Positions 1 through 9,288 of a stretch of DNA of 64,000 bases are shown piece after piece. The notes under the pieces were generated by a model, which had not been told where the DNA came from, made no database searches, and was given only the letters and a program-made list of their open reading frames with translations. Made by a program: the position numbers and the translations under genes. Origin of the DNA: Rhizobium nepotum 39/7 (GTDB lineage Bacteria; Pseudomonadota; Alphaproteobacteria; Rhizobiales; Rhizobiaceae); the NCBI RefSeq assembly GCF_000949865.1, contig NZ_JWJH01000014.1, forward strand, positions 1 to 64,000, in the 5' to 3' direction. Numbering within the stretch: position 1 is the stretch's first letter; the number at the start of each line of letters is the position of its first letter.

Positions 1-52
1 CCGGCAGGGCAGAGGGGGGTGAACCAAGCACACCACCATCCCGGTTAGGTCT

Positions 53-2206
53 TCACCCGGTGATCTTCGAGAAATCCGCAACCGTGCCGGTGACTTCTCG
101 AATGGCTTTCAGCAGCGCCAGACGGTTGGCGCGGACGGCCGCATCCTCGTCGTTGACGAGCACATCCTCGAAGAACCTGTCGACCGGGGCGCGAAGCGTC
201 GAAAGCGCCTGCATGGCGGAGCGGAAATCTTCTGCCTCAACCGCCTTGGCGGCATCGGCAGAAGCCGTCTTGATCGCCGCGTAAAGCGCTTTTTCGGCGT
301 CGAGCTTCAGCAGTTCTTCCGAAACGCTGTTCGCCACCACAGTGCCCTTCTTTTCCTCGGCGGCCAGAAGCTGGGTGGCGCGCTTGGTGCCTGCCAGAAG
401 GTTCTTGTCATCCTCACCGGTGATGAAGGCGGTGAGCGCCTCGACACGGCGGGCGATCATCAGCAGATCATCGGATTCCGGTGTCAGAACGGCGTCGATC
501 AGATCGTAACGGGCGCCGAGATCGCGCAGATAGACTTTCAGGCGATCGTGGAAGAAGGAGATAAGATCCGGGTCCTTCACGACGCTTAGAAGCGGCAGAC
601 GCACATTCCGCTCGAGCAGGATGCGTACCACGCCCAGCGCCGCACGGCGCAGCGCAAACGGGTCCTTCGAACCGGTCGGCTTTTCATCGATGGCCCAGAA
701 GCCGACGAGCGTATCGAGCTTATCCGCCAGAGCAACGGTGATGGCGACCTTGTCGGCCGGCAGGCGGTCGGAGGGGCCCTGCGGCTTGTAATGATCTTCG
801 ATGGCAGCCGCGACGCTTTCGTTTTCGCCCTGCAAAGCCGCATATTTGCGGCCCATCAAGCCCTGAAGCTCGGGGAATTCGCCGACGGCTTCGGTGCGCA
901 GGTCGGCTTTCGCCAGTACCACAGCGCGGTCCACCAGATCAGCATCGGCACCGACGACCGGAGCCAACGCCTTCGCCAGTTCGCGAATGCGGCTCACGCG
1001 CTCACCCTGCGTGCCGAGCTTGGCATGGAAGGTGACGTTCAGCGCATCGAGCTTGGCCATGCGCTGGTCGAGCGGCTTTTTGAGATCGAGGCCGAATTTC
1101 GCAGCCGATTCCTTCAGCGTTTCCAGATCGGGCAGATCGCCCTGGTCGCGGTTCCAGAAATGGCGGGCATCCGACAGGCGGGCGCGCACGACCTTGCCGT
1201 TGCCATGGATGATTTCCTTGCCACCGTCGCTGGCCTCGATGTTCGAGATCAGGATGAAGCGGTTGGAAAGCCCCTCTTCCGCGCCCTGATTGCGGGTGAC
1301 GAAACACTTCTGGTTGGTCTTGATGGTCAGCCGGATGATTTCCGCAGGGATTTGCAGATAATCTTCCTCGAAGGTGCCCATCAGCACCTGCGGCCATTCG
1401 ACGAGGCCGGAGACTTCTTCCAGCAAGCCTTCGTCTTCCACCAGTTCGAGACCGTTGGCGAATGCCAGGTCCTTGGCATCGTGCAGGATGATATCCTTGC
1501 GGCGGTCGGCATCGAGGATGACCTTCGCCTTTTCAAGGCTCGACACGTAATCTTCGAAACGGCGCACGGTGATCGGGCCGGGTGCATGGAAACGGTGGCC
1601 ATAGGTGATGTTGCCGGCAACGATGCCGTCTATCACGAAGGGAATGACCTGCGTTTCGTCATGTTCGGGGCCAAACAGGCAGACGATGGATTGCAGCGGG
1701 CGCACCCAGCGCAGGCTCTCCGAGCCCTTGCCTTCGATGCCGGCATAGCTCGAGCCCTTCGGCATGGAGGCCGGGCCGGAGCGCATGGATTTCGGCCAAG
1801 GGAAGGATCGGATGATGCCGGGCATCACTTCGGCGATGATCTGTTCTGCCGGACGGCCGGGTTTGTTGATGATGGCGACGTAGAAATCGCCCTTCTTCGG
1901 GTCGGAAACGACCTGAGCCTGCGAAATATCATCGAGACCAGCGCCGCGCAGAAAGCCCTCGATGGCCTTTTCATTGGCGTCGGTGCGCGGGCCCTTCTTT
2001 TCCTCGCGCACATCGGCGGAGCGGGCGTTGAGGCCGCGAATATCCAGCGTCAGGCGGCGCGGCGTCCAATATTCACGCGCACCCTCGTAGGTCAGCCCTC
2101 TCTCCACCAAAGCGTCGGTGACGAGTTTCTTCAGATCGCCCGCCGCCTTGCGCTGCATGCGGGCAGGGATTTCCTCGGAGCGAAGTTCAAGCAGAAGATC
2201 GGGCAT
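53..2206 (-). CDS. glyS: Glycyl-tRNA synthetase beta subunit
   Basis: This 717-aa protein begins [17 protein letters not shown], the typical start of bacterial GlyS, and its length fits the family (about 690-720 aa). With GlyQ it forms the alpha2beta2 enzyme that charges tRNA-Gly in the cytoplasm; the beta chain supplies tRNA recognition. The N-terminal signature, the central [11 protein letters not shown] stretch and the C-terminal anticodon-binding DALR-like region (ending near [19 protein letters not shown]) are all visible. It is the last gene of a minus-strand run. Its partner glyQ lies about 4.6 kb upstream, separated by four unrelated genes, which is unusual because glyQ and glyS are often adjacent. 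Assignment is secure. Confidence 0.97.
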   Translation of the reverse strand: MPDLLLELRSEEIPARMQRKAAGDLKKLVTDALVERGLTYEGAREYWTPRRLTLDIRGLNARSADVREEKKGPRTDANEKAIEGFLRGAGLDDISQAQVVSDPKKGDFYVAIINKPGRPAEQIIAEVMPGIIRSFPWPKSMRSGPASMPKGSSYAGIEGKGSESLRWVRPLQSIVCLFGPEHDETQVIPFVIDGIVAGNITYGHRFHAPGPITVRRFEDYVSSLEKAKVILDADRRKDIILHDAKDLAFANGLELVEDEGLLEEVSGLVEWPQVLMGTFEEDYLQIPAEIIRLTIKTNQKCFVTRNQGAEEGLSNRFILISNIEASDGGKEIIHGNGKVVRARLSDARHFWNRDQGDLPDLETLKESAAKFGLDLKKPLDQRMAKLDALNVTFHAKLGTQGERVSRIRELAKALAPVVGADADLVDRAVVLAKADLRTEAVGEFPELQGLMGRKYAALQGENESVAAAIEDHYKPQGPSDRLPADKVAITVALADKLDTLVGFWAIDEKPTGSKDPFALRRAALGVVRILLERNVRLPLLSVVKDPDLISFFHDRLKVYLRDLGARYDLIDAVLTPESDDLLMIARRVEALTAFITGEDDKNLLAGTKRATQLLAAEEKKGTVVANSVSEELLKLDAEKALYAAIKTASADAAKAVEAEDFRSAMQALSTLRAPVDRFFEDVLVNDEDAAVRANRLALLKAIREVTGTVADFSKITG

Positions 2207-2304
2207 GGGATAAGGACTTTAATCTGTTGCAAAAGAGTGTCGCGGACTTAGCAAGACCAGCGGCAAAAGTCACCAGCTATCGGTTAAATTACCGCTGGCG
2301 GGCG

Positions 2305-4242
2305 TTACCAGCCGCCGCCGCCGCCACCGCCGCCGCCAGAGCCGGAAAATCCGCCGCCGCCACCGCCCGAAAAGCTGGAGCCGGAAGAACTGACGGGCTG
2401 AGGAATCGTGGAGGCGATGGTGCTCGCCATCGCCGAAGAAAACCCGCCGATCCTGTCGCCAAAGCTGCCGTAATTGCTGCCCGCATACCAGCCGGGCGCA
2501 TAGCTTGCCGCGACGGCACCGGCGGCGGCTGTGGCAAGCCAGGTCTCAAAAGTGCTGCTCCAGGGTTTTTCCACGCCGAGCGCCACCGCATAGGGCAGCA
2601 ATTTTTCGAAATGCTGCGGCGACATGGCGGGCGCGCCCGCCGTGTTCATCCGGTCTTTTTCCGCCAGCGTCAGATAGGTTCTGAGCCCCTCGATACCGTC
2701 CATCAGCTTGCGGCCGAGCGGTGTCGGCGCGCCCATCAAAAACAGGAAAAGCGCATTGGTCAACACGATGCCGCCGATGGCCGCCAGCGCCAGCGATTTC
2801 GTATCATGCGTCACATCCAGCAGGATTTGCGTGGCAATGCCGCCAATGACCGAAAACGCCACGAAGCCGGCGAAGGCCAGCATGACGATGCCGCCGATCC
2901 GCTTCTTCAACGGTGCTCCGCGCGAGAATTGCCGGCCGATGCCGATCGACAGGATGCTGAAGAAGAAGGCGAAAAAGCCGAAGACCAGAACGGCGGCAAT
3001 GGCGTTTTCATCGAGATCGCCGAACACCAGCGTCGCGACGATGATGGCGATGCTGAGGAAGATGCCGAACACGGTGTAACCGGCATTGCCGCGATAATAT
3101 TTGCCGCGATGCTCTTTCTCTGTCGCCGCGCGGAACTGTTTGCCAACCTTTTCGACTTCCGCACCATTGGCCTTGTCGATGGTCAGCGCCTTGCCCGGAC
3201 CGCCGATGGAGGAGAGCAGCGTCTTCTGCCCGGTCGGCAGATCGGCAGCGGTTTCCTTTTTCGTGCGGCGGATGACGATGGCGCTCTTCAAATCCTCCAG
3301 AACGACATATCCCTTTACCGCGAGATCAAGTGCTGTAGCGGAGAGCGCTGTCCAGCCCGCGCCGGAAAAACCGCGGTTATCGACGTAGTTGACCAGAGCC
3401 GGAGAAAGACCCTCCGGCGCATCCCAGCGCGGCACCACCACGCCTTTGGCCGGATCTCGGCCCACGGCGAACCATGCCCTCAGATAATACAGCAAAATGG
3501 CGAAAAGCCCACCGCCCGAAAGCAGGATGGCCAGATTGTCGCGCAGCCACCAGCCCGCCTCCTGCGAAGTATCAGGCGCGGCGATTGCGCCCTTCGGCAG
3601 CTTGACGGCAACCGTCATGCCTTCGCCCACCGAAAACGGACGGGTGGAGGCGAAGAATACCTCGTTGCCTTCGCTCAGAACCCGCGCATCTTTGCCTTTT
3701 GCGCCATAAGCGCCGGTAAAGACGGCCGTTTCGGTTGCCTTCACGCCTTCCGGTAAAACCACGGTCGCAGAAATTTCGCCCATCGGGAACTGCCAGCCAT
3801 TACCGGTAACGTTCCAGGTGAGTTCGTCATAATCGCTGAAATAACGGATCTGCCGGGCAGTGGTGTAGGTGATCTGGAAGATATGCTCGCCGGTCGGCAG
3901 AAACCGGTCAGCGCTGCCGGTGTAAATGCGGATGCCACCATCGATATTTTCGGTGCGCCAGTCTTCCGGCGCGCCGTCCCGCTCCACCGACACGACGTTG
4001 AAATCGACTTTTGTGCGGCGGTCATTCGCATCCAGCACATAAAGCGGGAAATCACGAAAGATACCGCGTTTGATGTTCTGGCCTTCGGCGCGGGCGGTGA
4101 TGGTTTCCGTCACCGCCAGCTTGCCGTCCGTCGCCACTTCCACGACGGAATGGTAGGAACGGATAAACTCTTCCGCAAAGGCCGGAAAGGCCGCGCCCAA
4201 GAAGACGAGCAGCGCGAAAAGTCTTGCGGCGATGGTCTTCAC
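2305..4242 (-). CDS. DUF2207 membrane protein with glycine-rich tail
   Basis: I place the start at a GTG (645 aa) because GGAGG lies about 9 bases upstream and translation from it gives a signal peptide, MKTIAARLFALLVFLGAAFPAFA. A longer reading frame would run into the upstream aroA gene. The mature N-terminal part (EEFIRSYHSVVEVATDGKL...) is the extracytoplasmic DUF2207 domain. Membrane segments follow around residues 240-260 and in the middle (about 400-490). The C-terminus is almost pure Gly/Ser (FSGGGGGGFSGSGG... then W), as in many DUF2207/YPTB-like proteins. The family often accompanies LemA, whose gene lies one gene upstream here. Biochemical function is unknown; a role with LemA at the cell envelope is inference. 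Confidence 0.88.
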   Translation of the reverse strand: MKTIAARLFALLVFLGAAFPAFAEEFIRSYHSVVEVATDGKLAVTETITARAEGQNIKRGIFRDFPLYVLDANDRRTKVDFNVVSVERDGAPEDWRTENIDGGIRIYTGSADRFLPTGEHIFQITYTTARQIRYFSDYDELTWNVTGNGWQFPMGEISATVVLPEGVKATETAVFTGAYGAKGKDARVLSEGNEVFFASTRPFSVGEGMTVAVKLPKGAIAAPDTSQEAGWWLRDNLAILLSGGGLFAILLYYLRAWFAVGRDPAKGVVVPRWDAPEGLSPALVNYVDNRGFSGAGWTALSATALDLAVKGYVVLEDLKSAIVIRRTKKETAADLPTGQKTLLSSIGGPGKALTIDKANGAEVEKVGKQFRAATEKEHRGKYYRGNAGYTVFGIFLSIAIIVATLVFGDLDENAIAAVLVFGFFAFFFSILSIGIGRQFSRGAPLKKRIGGIVMLAFAGFVAFSVIGGIATQILLDVTHDTKSLALAAIGGIVLTNALFLFLMGAPTPLGRKLMDGIEGLRTYLTLAEKDRMNTAGAPAMSPQHFEKLLPYAVALGVEKPWSSTFETWLATAAAGAVAASYAPGWYAGSNYGSFGDRIGGFSSAMASTIASTIPQPVSSSGSSFSGGGGGGFSGSGGGGGGGGGW

Positions 4243-4264
4243 GGGCGGTTTCCTCCAGCCAGTT

Positions 4265-5542
4265 TCAATGCTGCGGCTCGGCAGCGCTTTCCTTTTCGGT
4301 GTAGTCGACGCCGAGCGAAGCGAGCGCCTTCCAGTAGTCCGGATAGGTCTTGGCCACGCAGGCCGGGTTCTGAATGGCGATGCCGCCGATCTTGAGCGCC
4401 GCGAGCGCAAAGCTCATGGCGATGCGGTGATCAGCAAAGGTATCGATGGAGGCATTGACCGTCTGGCCCGCCAGTGCCGGATCGGCATGCACGATCAGGT
4501 CGTCGCCTTCCTCATGCGCCAGACCGTCACGGATTTCATTGAGGCCGAGCGAGACGGCGCGGATGCGGTCGCATTCCTTGACGCGCAGATTGGCGATGCC
4601 GACGAAACGCACCGGCGTCTCGTTGAAGGCGGCCAGAACCGCAATGGTCGGAATGGCGTCCTGCATCTGGGAACCGTCGATTTCAGCGGGCAGATGCGGA
4701 AACTGCGCCATGACCTCATAGGCCTTGGCATCCGGTTGGGTGAACCTGTCGGCGGGCGTGCCGATATCGATAGCACCGCCGGTCAGAAGCTCCGCACCCC
4801 AGAGGTAGGTGGCGGCGGAGGCGTCCGGTTCGATGTGGAAATCTGTCGCCGTGTAGCCGGTCGGATGCACGCGCCAGATGGCGTTGCTGACCCGCTCCAC
4901 CCTGGCGCCAAAGGCTTCCATGGCTGATGTGGTGAGATCGATATAACCCTTGGCGCCGATTTCCTCGCCCTTGAGGATGATGTCCACCGGTTTGTCGCCG
5001 CAGGCGGCGGCCATCAAAAGTGCGGACACATACTGGCTGGAAAGGTTGGCGTCGATGGTGACGCTGCCCTTCGGGAAACCTGTGCCCTTGCCGCAGACGG
5101 TAACGGGCGGGCAGCCGGTCGGCGCATCCGCCTCGACACCGAGCGAACGCAGCGCTTCCACCAGCGGCATGATCGGGCGTTTGCGCATGTGCTCGTCGCC
5201 ATCGATGATGACGGCACCGTCCACGAGAGCGGCAGCCGCCGTGAGGAACCGCGTCGCCGTGCCGGCATTGCCGAGGAAAAGCGGCTTTTCCGGTTGCTGC
5301 AACACACCTGTACCCTCCACCACAAAGGTCGTGGCGTCCGGCTCGGTTACCTTCACGCCCATCGCGCGCAGGGCTTCGGCCATATAAAGCGTATCATCGC
5401 TTTTCAGCGCGCCGGTCAGACGGCTTTTGCCCTTGGCGAGACCAGCGAGGAGAAGCGCGCGGTTGGTGATGGATTTGGAGCCGGGCGGCTCGACCTTACC
5501 GGAGAGCGGGTGGCCGGGCGGAGTTATGGTCAGTTCGATCAT
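4265..5542 (-). CDS. aroA: 3-phosphoshikimate 1-carboxyvinyltransferase (EPSP synthase)
   Basis: This 425-aa protein would catalyse the sixth shikimate-pathway step, joining PEP to shikimate-3-phosphate. Motifs present are PPGSKSITNRALLLAG (substrate-binding KS...R), LFLGNAGTATRFL, SSQYVSALLMAA, DGSQMQDAIPT (catalytic Asp), RVKECDRI (Glu/Arg), TFADHRIAMSFAL and the C-terminal AKTYPDYWKAL lysine region, so it looks catalytically complete. The pattern resembles class I (E. coli-like) enzymes rather than the CP4-type class II enzyme. At the site of E. coli Pro101, after the GNAGTA.R motif, it has Phe. It ends 22 bases before the DUF2207 start and probably shares its transcript. Rhizobiaceae normally carry another aroA near cmk/rpsA, so this may be a paralogue (family knowledge, not visible here). 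Confidence 0.9.
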   Translation of the reverse strand: MIELTITPPGHPLSGKVEPPGSKSITNRALLLAGLAKGKSRLTGALKSDDTLYMAEALRAMGVKVTEPDATTFVVEGTGVLQQPEKPLFLGNAGTATRFLTAAAALVDGAVIIDGDEHMRKRPIMPLVEALRSLGVEADAPTGCPPVTVCGKGTGFPKGSVTIDANLSSQYVSALLMAAACGDKPVDIILKGEEIGAKGYIDLTTSAMEAFGARVERVSNAIWRVHPTGYTATDFHIEPDASAATYLWGAELLTGGAIDIGTPADRFTQPDAKAYEVMAQFPHLPAEIDGSQMQDAIPTIAVLAAFNETPVRFVGIANLRVKECDRIRAVSLGLNEIRDGLAHEEGDDLIVHADPALAGQTVNASIDTFADHRIAMSFALAALKIGGIAIQNPACVAKTYPDYWKALASLGVDYTEKESAAEPQH

Positions 5543-5626
5543 GATCGTCGTCTTGTCAAAGAATGCGGCGGAGAGCCGGACTATTGGAATTTGAGCGGGA
5601 GGGTTCTGACCCCAGTGACAGCCGTA

Positions 5627-6178
5627 TCAGAATTTCACGGTCGGCACGGCACGGTCGGCCGGGTTGTCGATCTCGAAATAGGGCGCCTTCGCAAAACCGA
5701 ACTGGCCGGCGACCAGATTGGAGGGGAAGCTTTCCACCTTGACGTTCAGATCGCGCGCGGCGCCATTGTAATAACGGCGCGACATCTGGAGTTCGCCTTC
5801 GATGGTTTCCAGCGAGCGCTGCAATTCCAGAAAGTTCGTGTTGGCCTTGAGATCGGGATAGGCTTCGGCGAGCGCAAAGAGCTTGCCAAGCGCCTGCGAC
5901 AGCATGCCTTCCGCCTGGGCGCGCCCCTCGACGTCGCCAGCCGGCACGGCCTGCGCCCGGTTGCGCATGGCAATCACCTCCTCGAAGGTGCTTTTTTCAT
6001 GCGCCGCGTAACCCTTCACGGTCTCGATGAGGTTGGGGATGAGATCGGCGCGGCGTTTCAGCTGCACGTCGATGCCCGACCACGCCTCTTCCTTCATCTG
6101 CCGCGCCTTGACTAGGCCATTATAGATGAAGACGACATAGAGCGCGATTGCCGCGATGATTGCCAGCGTGATGAACAT
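5627..6178 (-). CDS. lemA: LemA family protein
   Basis: From ATG 6178 the protein is 183 aa, the usual LemA length. It has one N-terminal membrane helix (MFITLAIIAAIALYVVFIYN) followed by the diagnostic LemA core: VKARQMKEEAWSGIDVQLKRR, DLIPNLIETVKGYAAHE, and the helical LxxxxEAYPDLKANxNFLELQ motif, ending in YNGAARDLNVKVESFPSN. An upstream in-frame ATG at 6223 would add 15 residues without a better ribosome site. LemA proteins are membrane-anchored helical bundles of unclear function. LemA is commonly encoded beside a DUF2207 or TPM-domain protein; here an aroA-like gene separates them. Confidence 0.92.
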   Translation of the reverse strand: MFITLAIIAAIALYVVFIYNGLVKARQMKEEAWSGIDVQLKRRADLIPNLIETVKGYAAHEKSTFEEVIAMRNRAQAVPAGDVEGRAQAEGMLSQALGKLFALAEAYPDLKANTNFLELQRSLETIEGELQMSRRYYNGAARDLNVKVESFPSNLVAGQFGFAKAPYFEIDNPADRAVPTVKF

Positions 6179-6299
6179 GAATTGCGATTCCCAGCTTCGT
6201 TGCACGTAACGATAGCCGCTCATTGCCGCAAAGTCATGAGGCTTCGGTCATTCTCTGCGTTTTTGCCAGAAGAGACACACTGCGAGAAGCAAACGTCCG

Positions 6300-6683
6300 T
6301 TATTTATAGAAGACGGTACAATACAATTTCAGGCCGGATACCTTGCGTACGAACAGAGTATAGGAGGCAAGCCTGTAGCCGCGTTCGGCCCAATATTCCT
6401 TGTTTCCTTCCAGATGGTTCCAGCCGTCTATAACCCAGTCGAGCATTTTCGTATTGCGCGTGTAGTGCATGCGGACGAGCGCGCTACCCACATCGAGAGA
6501 GCGCTGGCCGCTGTCCTTGCACTCCATGCGGGTGACGATCATGCCGAAAGAACGCAGCTTGTCGGCGCGGGCAAAGGCATCCTTGCCGCTCATCCAATCT
6601 GTCGTTTCGGCAGCCGCAGCATTGCCGAGGAGACATCCCAGTGTAAATGCGAATAAAAAACAGAAATTTCTAATATTACTCAT
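6300..6683 (-). CDS. Small exported protein of unknown function
   Basis: The chosen start gives 127 aa, beginning MSNIRNFCFLFAFTLGCLLGNAAAAE, a clear Sec signal peptide with an AxA-type cleavage site; GGA lies about 8 bases upstream. The mature part of about 100 aa (TTDWMSGKDAFARADKLRSFGMIVTRMECKD...) has two cysteines, one in MECKDSG and one in KLYCTVFYK, which could form a disulfide in the periplasm. I do not recognise a family. It lies between the glyQ terminator and lemA, reads in the same direction and so has its own promoter region of about 45 bases. An alternative start 12 codons upstream is possible. Its local base composition is more AT-rich than its neighbours. Confidence 0.72.
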   Translation of the reverse strand: MSNIRNFCFLFAFTLGCLLGNAAAAETTDWMSGKDAFARADKLRSFGMIVTRMECKDSGQRSLDVGSALVRMHYTRNTKMLDWVIDGWNHLEGNKEYWAERGYRLASYTLFVRKVSGLKLYCTVFYK

Positions 6684-6727
6684 GCTTAAATCCATCGCTA
6701 TATTCGGCATACCAATCACACAAAATA

Positions 6728-6750
6728 AAAGGCCGTCAAGAACGGCCTTT
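6728..6750 (-). terminator. Rho-independent terminator of glyQ
   Basis: A perfect 9-bp stem (AAAGGCCGT / ACGGCCTTT, loop CAAGA) lies about 40 bases after the glyQ stop. On the minus strand the stem is followed by TTTTATTTTG, the expected U-rich tail. Confidence 0.85.
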
Positions 6751-6790
6751 CAAATTCACTAAAACTTTTGACGAGAGCTTGCCGTTGAAA

Positions 6791-7753
6791 TCAGGCGGCC
6801 CTGTTCCAGTTCAGCCCGCCTGCATCCGTCAGCAGGAAGGCTTCGCCGCAGGCTTTCGCCAGCGTGCGCACACGCAGGATATAGCTCTGGCGTTCCGTCA
6901 CCGAGATCACGCCGCGCGCATCAAGAAGGTTGAAGACATGGCTTGCCTTGATGCACTGGTCATAGGCCGGGAACACGCATTTATGCAGGCGCTGGTTGGC
7001 GTCGTCGCCCGGCGCACCGGCGGCGAGAAGCGCCTGGCACTCCTTTTCCGCGTCGATGAAATGGCGATGCAGCATGCCGGTATCGGCAAATTCGAAGTTG
7101 TGGCGGGAATATTCCTGCTCCGCCTGAAGGAAGACGTCGCCATAGGAGATCTTCTCTTCGCCTTCGCGGCCGTTGAAGTTCAGGTCGTAGACATTGTCGA
7201 CGCCCTGAACATACATGGCCAGACGTTCCAGACCATAGGTCAGTTCGCCGGCGACCGGCGAGCATTCGATGCCGCAGACCTGCTGGAAGTAGGTGAATTG
7301 CGACACTTCCATGCCATCGCACCAGCATTCCCAGCCGAGACCCCAGGCGCCCAGCGTCGGGCTTTCCCAGTCGTCTTCGACGAAGCGCACGTCATGCAGC
7401 AGCGGATCGAGACCGATCGCCTTCAGCGAACCGAGATACAGCTCCTGAAGATTGGAAGGGTTAGGCTTCAGAATGACCTGATATTGGTAATAATGCTGGA
7501 GCCGGTTGGGGTTTTCCCCGTAACGGCCATCGGAAGGGCGGCGCGATGGCTGCACATAGGCGGCCTTCCACGGCCGTGGCCCAAGTGCGCGCAGCGTCGT
7601 CGCCGGATGAAACGTACCCGCGCCCACTTCCATATCATAGGGCTGCAACACCGCGCAGCCCTTGTCGGCCCAGTAATTGTGCAGCGTCAGGATAAGCGCC
7701 TGAAAGGAACGCTTGGGGTTCATATGGTCTGGAATATCGGTCATTGCAGTCAT
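6791..7753 (-). CDS. glyQ: Glycyl-tRNA synthetase alpha subunit
   Basis: The protein (320 aa from ATG 7753) is the catalytic alpha chain of the heterotetrameric glycyl-tRNA synthetase. Diagnostic stretches are [43 protein letters not shown] (class II motif region), [31 protein letters not shown] and [19 protein letters not shown]. The start is not settled: ATGs at 7753, 7744 and 7723 are all in frame, none has a good ribosome site, and family comparison favours one of the first two. A strong terminator follows. A perfect palindrome sits just upstream (see 7771). Confidence 0.96.
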   Translation of the reverse strand: MTAMTDIPDHMNPKRSFQALILTLHNYWADKGCAVLQPYDMEVGAGTFHPATTLRALGPRPWKAAYVQPSRRPSDGRYGENPNRLQHYYQYQVILKPNPSNLQELYLGSLKAIGLDPLLHDVRFVEDDWESPTLGAWGLGWECWCDGMEVSQFTYFQQVCGIECSPVAGELTYGLERLAMYVQGVDNVYDLNFNGREGEEKISYGDVFLQAEQEYSRHNFEFADTGMLHRHFIDAEKECQALLAAGAPGDDANQRLHKCVFPAYDQCIKASHVFNLLDARGVISVTERQSYILRVRTLAKACGEAFLLTDAGGLNWNRAA

Positions 7754-7770
7754 CGCGGCGTTAGGAGGAC

Positions 7771-7790
7771 AAGTAAGCACTGACTTACTT
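7771..7790. repeat. Perfect inverted repeat upstream of glyQ
   Basis: AAGTAAG and CTTACTT, separated by six bases, form a perfect 7-bp inverted repeat about 20 bases before the glyQ start. It has no U-run on either side, so it looks more like a protein-binding site or a leader hairpin than a terminator. Its role is unknown. Confidence 0.45.
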
Positions 7791-7870
7791 TGGATGCGGA
7801 CTGGTGCCACGGCATGGCGAAGGGGTCAAGGATTTATGCGCACCGGCCCGTCCTGACCGGCGCTTCTGCC

Positions 7871-8854
7871 TCAGCCGGCCACCCGGCTTGACCTGGCACC
7901 GCCGCCGCCCGCCTGTCCGAGTTTCCTGAACAGTTTTACAAGCGGCTTTTCGAAGAGGAGGTGCGCACCTATCGACACGACCAAAGCAACGATCACGATC
8001 ACCGCGCCTGCCATCAGGCCGGGCTGAATGATTTTATGGACGATTGAAATCACCAGCCCGTGCAAAAGATAAAGGGCATAGGAGGCATCGCCGACGATCT
8101 CGAACGGTTTCAGCAATCGCACCGGCCACGCTCCGGCTTTTTCGATCCATAGGCATCCTGCAACAAGCAAAAAGGCCGGTATGCCCCAGTTCAGGATCCG
8201 CAGCAGGCCAAATTGCTCGCCGATGACAGCCGCCAGCGCAAAACCCGCAAGGGCCACACCAAGCGCCGCCGCGCCATGGCGAAATCCGACGGAAACGAAG
8301 CGGGAAAGCAGAAGGCCGGCAAGAAACTCCAGCAAGAGCGGCGATGTCCAGATCTGCATCAACGGGGATTGCCAATCCACAACCTGCCCCGACAGGGCCA
8401 TGACGGACAGGACGGCGACCGTAACCACGATCGGCGCGCGCACGGCCAGGCCGACCGTGAAGACCAGATAAAATAACATTTCCATATTGAGCGTCCAGCC
8501 CACGATCACCAGCGGCGCCACTTCGCCCGCCTCATTGGCGTAGGGGATGAACAGCAGCGATTTCCACAGCTGCTCGATCGTGAAACTGAACGTGGAAAAG
8601 ACACCGGCCATCGCGCCGAGACACATGACAAGCGTAACGGCCCAGTACAAAGGCGCGATGCGCAGAAGGCGATGGTATAAAAACTGGCCGGGTGGCGCCT
8701 TGTCGGCGACCATTCCCATAATCAGGCCGGAAATGATGAAAAATACATCCACGCCTGCGGCGCCGATGGTGAATGACGGTCCGACAATATGGAAAAACAA
8801 CACGGACAGCGCCGCCAGAGCCCGCAGAAACTGGATGGAATGAACCTTTTGCAA
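7871..8854 (-). CDS. Acyltransferase 3 family (OafA/ExoZ-like) membrane protein
   Basis: This 327-aa integral membrane protein starts at TTG (MQKVHSIQFLRALAALSVLFFHI), preceded by a GGGGG ribosome-site-like run; no in-frame ATG lies early enough. The opening QFLRALAALSVLFFH with its catalytic-type His, followed by AAGVDVFFIISGLIMG and the FLYHRLLRIAPLYW motif, is the signature of acyltransferase-3 proteins that O-acetylate exopolysaccharide or lipopolysaccharide sugars using cytoplasmic acyl-CoA. About nine to ten membrane helices are visible. The C-terminus (KLFRKLGQAGGGGARSSRVAG) is basic and cytoplasmic. No polysaccharide gene is adjacent, so the substrate cannot be inferred from context. 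Confidence 0.88.
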   Translation of the reverse strand: MQKVHSIQFLRALAALSVLFFHIVGPSFTIGAAGVDVFFIISGLIMGMVADKAPPGQFLYHRLLRIAPLYWAVTLVMCLGAMAGVFSTFSFTIEQLWKSLLFIPYANEAGEVAPLVIVGWTLNMEMLFYLVFTVGLAVRAPIVVTVAVLSVMALSGQVVDWQSPLMQIWTSPLLLEFLAGLLLSRFVSVGFRHGAAALGVALAGFALAAVIGEQFGLLRILNWGIPAFLLVAGCLWIEKAGAWPVRLLKPFEIVGDASYALYLLHGLVISIVHKIIQPGLMAGAVIVIVALVVSIGAHLLFEKPLVKLFRKLGQAGGGGARSSRVAG

Positions 8855-9073
8855 CGATGCCCCCGCGCAGCCGGCTGCACGAGGGCCACGACCGGAACCG
8901 GTTCAAATAGACGTCATACAGCGCTTTCAAATATCACTGCGCGTTACTTGCATATTTCCATGGAAGACGCCCGAACAAACTATAGTCCACCAGGAAAAGC
9001 TGATGACTGGGTTAACGCCATATCAGTGATGCCATGTGCGAGACGGAGCTGCCAAAGCACCATCAGGGGTCGA

Positions 9074-9268
9074 TCACGCCTCGTCCTCACGCTTCACGCG
9101 GTATTCACCGGTTTCAGGATCCTTGATCAGCGTGCCGATCGCGCCGGTCTCGCGTTCCTTCTCGCGCTGTTTCGATTTCGCGGAGAGCTTTTCGGCATCA
9201 CGAACGAAACGGCGGTAGAGGATGACGGATCCCACCACCAGAAGAATGATTGTAATAAGCTGCGCCAT
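9074..9268 (-). CDS. Small single-span membrane protein next to SppA
   Basis: This 64-aa protein has one N-terminal membrane helix (MAQLITIILLVVGSVILYRRF) and a short highly charged cytoplasmic tail (EKLSAKSKQREKERETGAIG) ending YRVKREDEA. It starts 20 bases after the SppA-like protease stop, so the two are almost certainly co-transcribed. The function is unknown. The small size, clean membrane topology and spacing argue that it is a real gene rather than a chance frame. A role as membrane partner of the protease is speculation. Confidence 0.75.
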   Translation of the reverse strand: MAQLITIILLVVGSVILYRRFVRDAEKLSAKSKQREKERETGAIGTLIKDPETGEYRVKREDEA

Positions 9269-9288
9269 AAGGCCCTATTCCCGCGACA

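Noticed and set aside
791-2251. A 486-codon frame antisense to glyS
   Set aside because: The minus-strand GlyS is unambiguous, and this frame has the usual shadow composition.
4243-4410. N-terminal extension of the DUF2207 protein into aroA
   Set aside because: It adds 56 basic residues in front of a clean signal peptide and overlaps aroA; the GTG at 4242 has a strong ribosome site.
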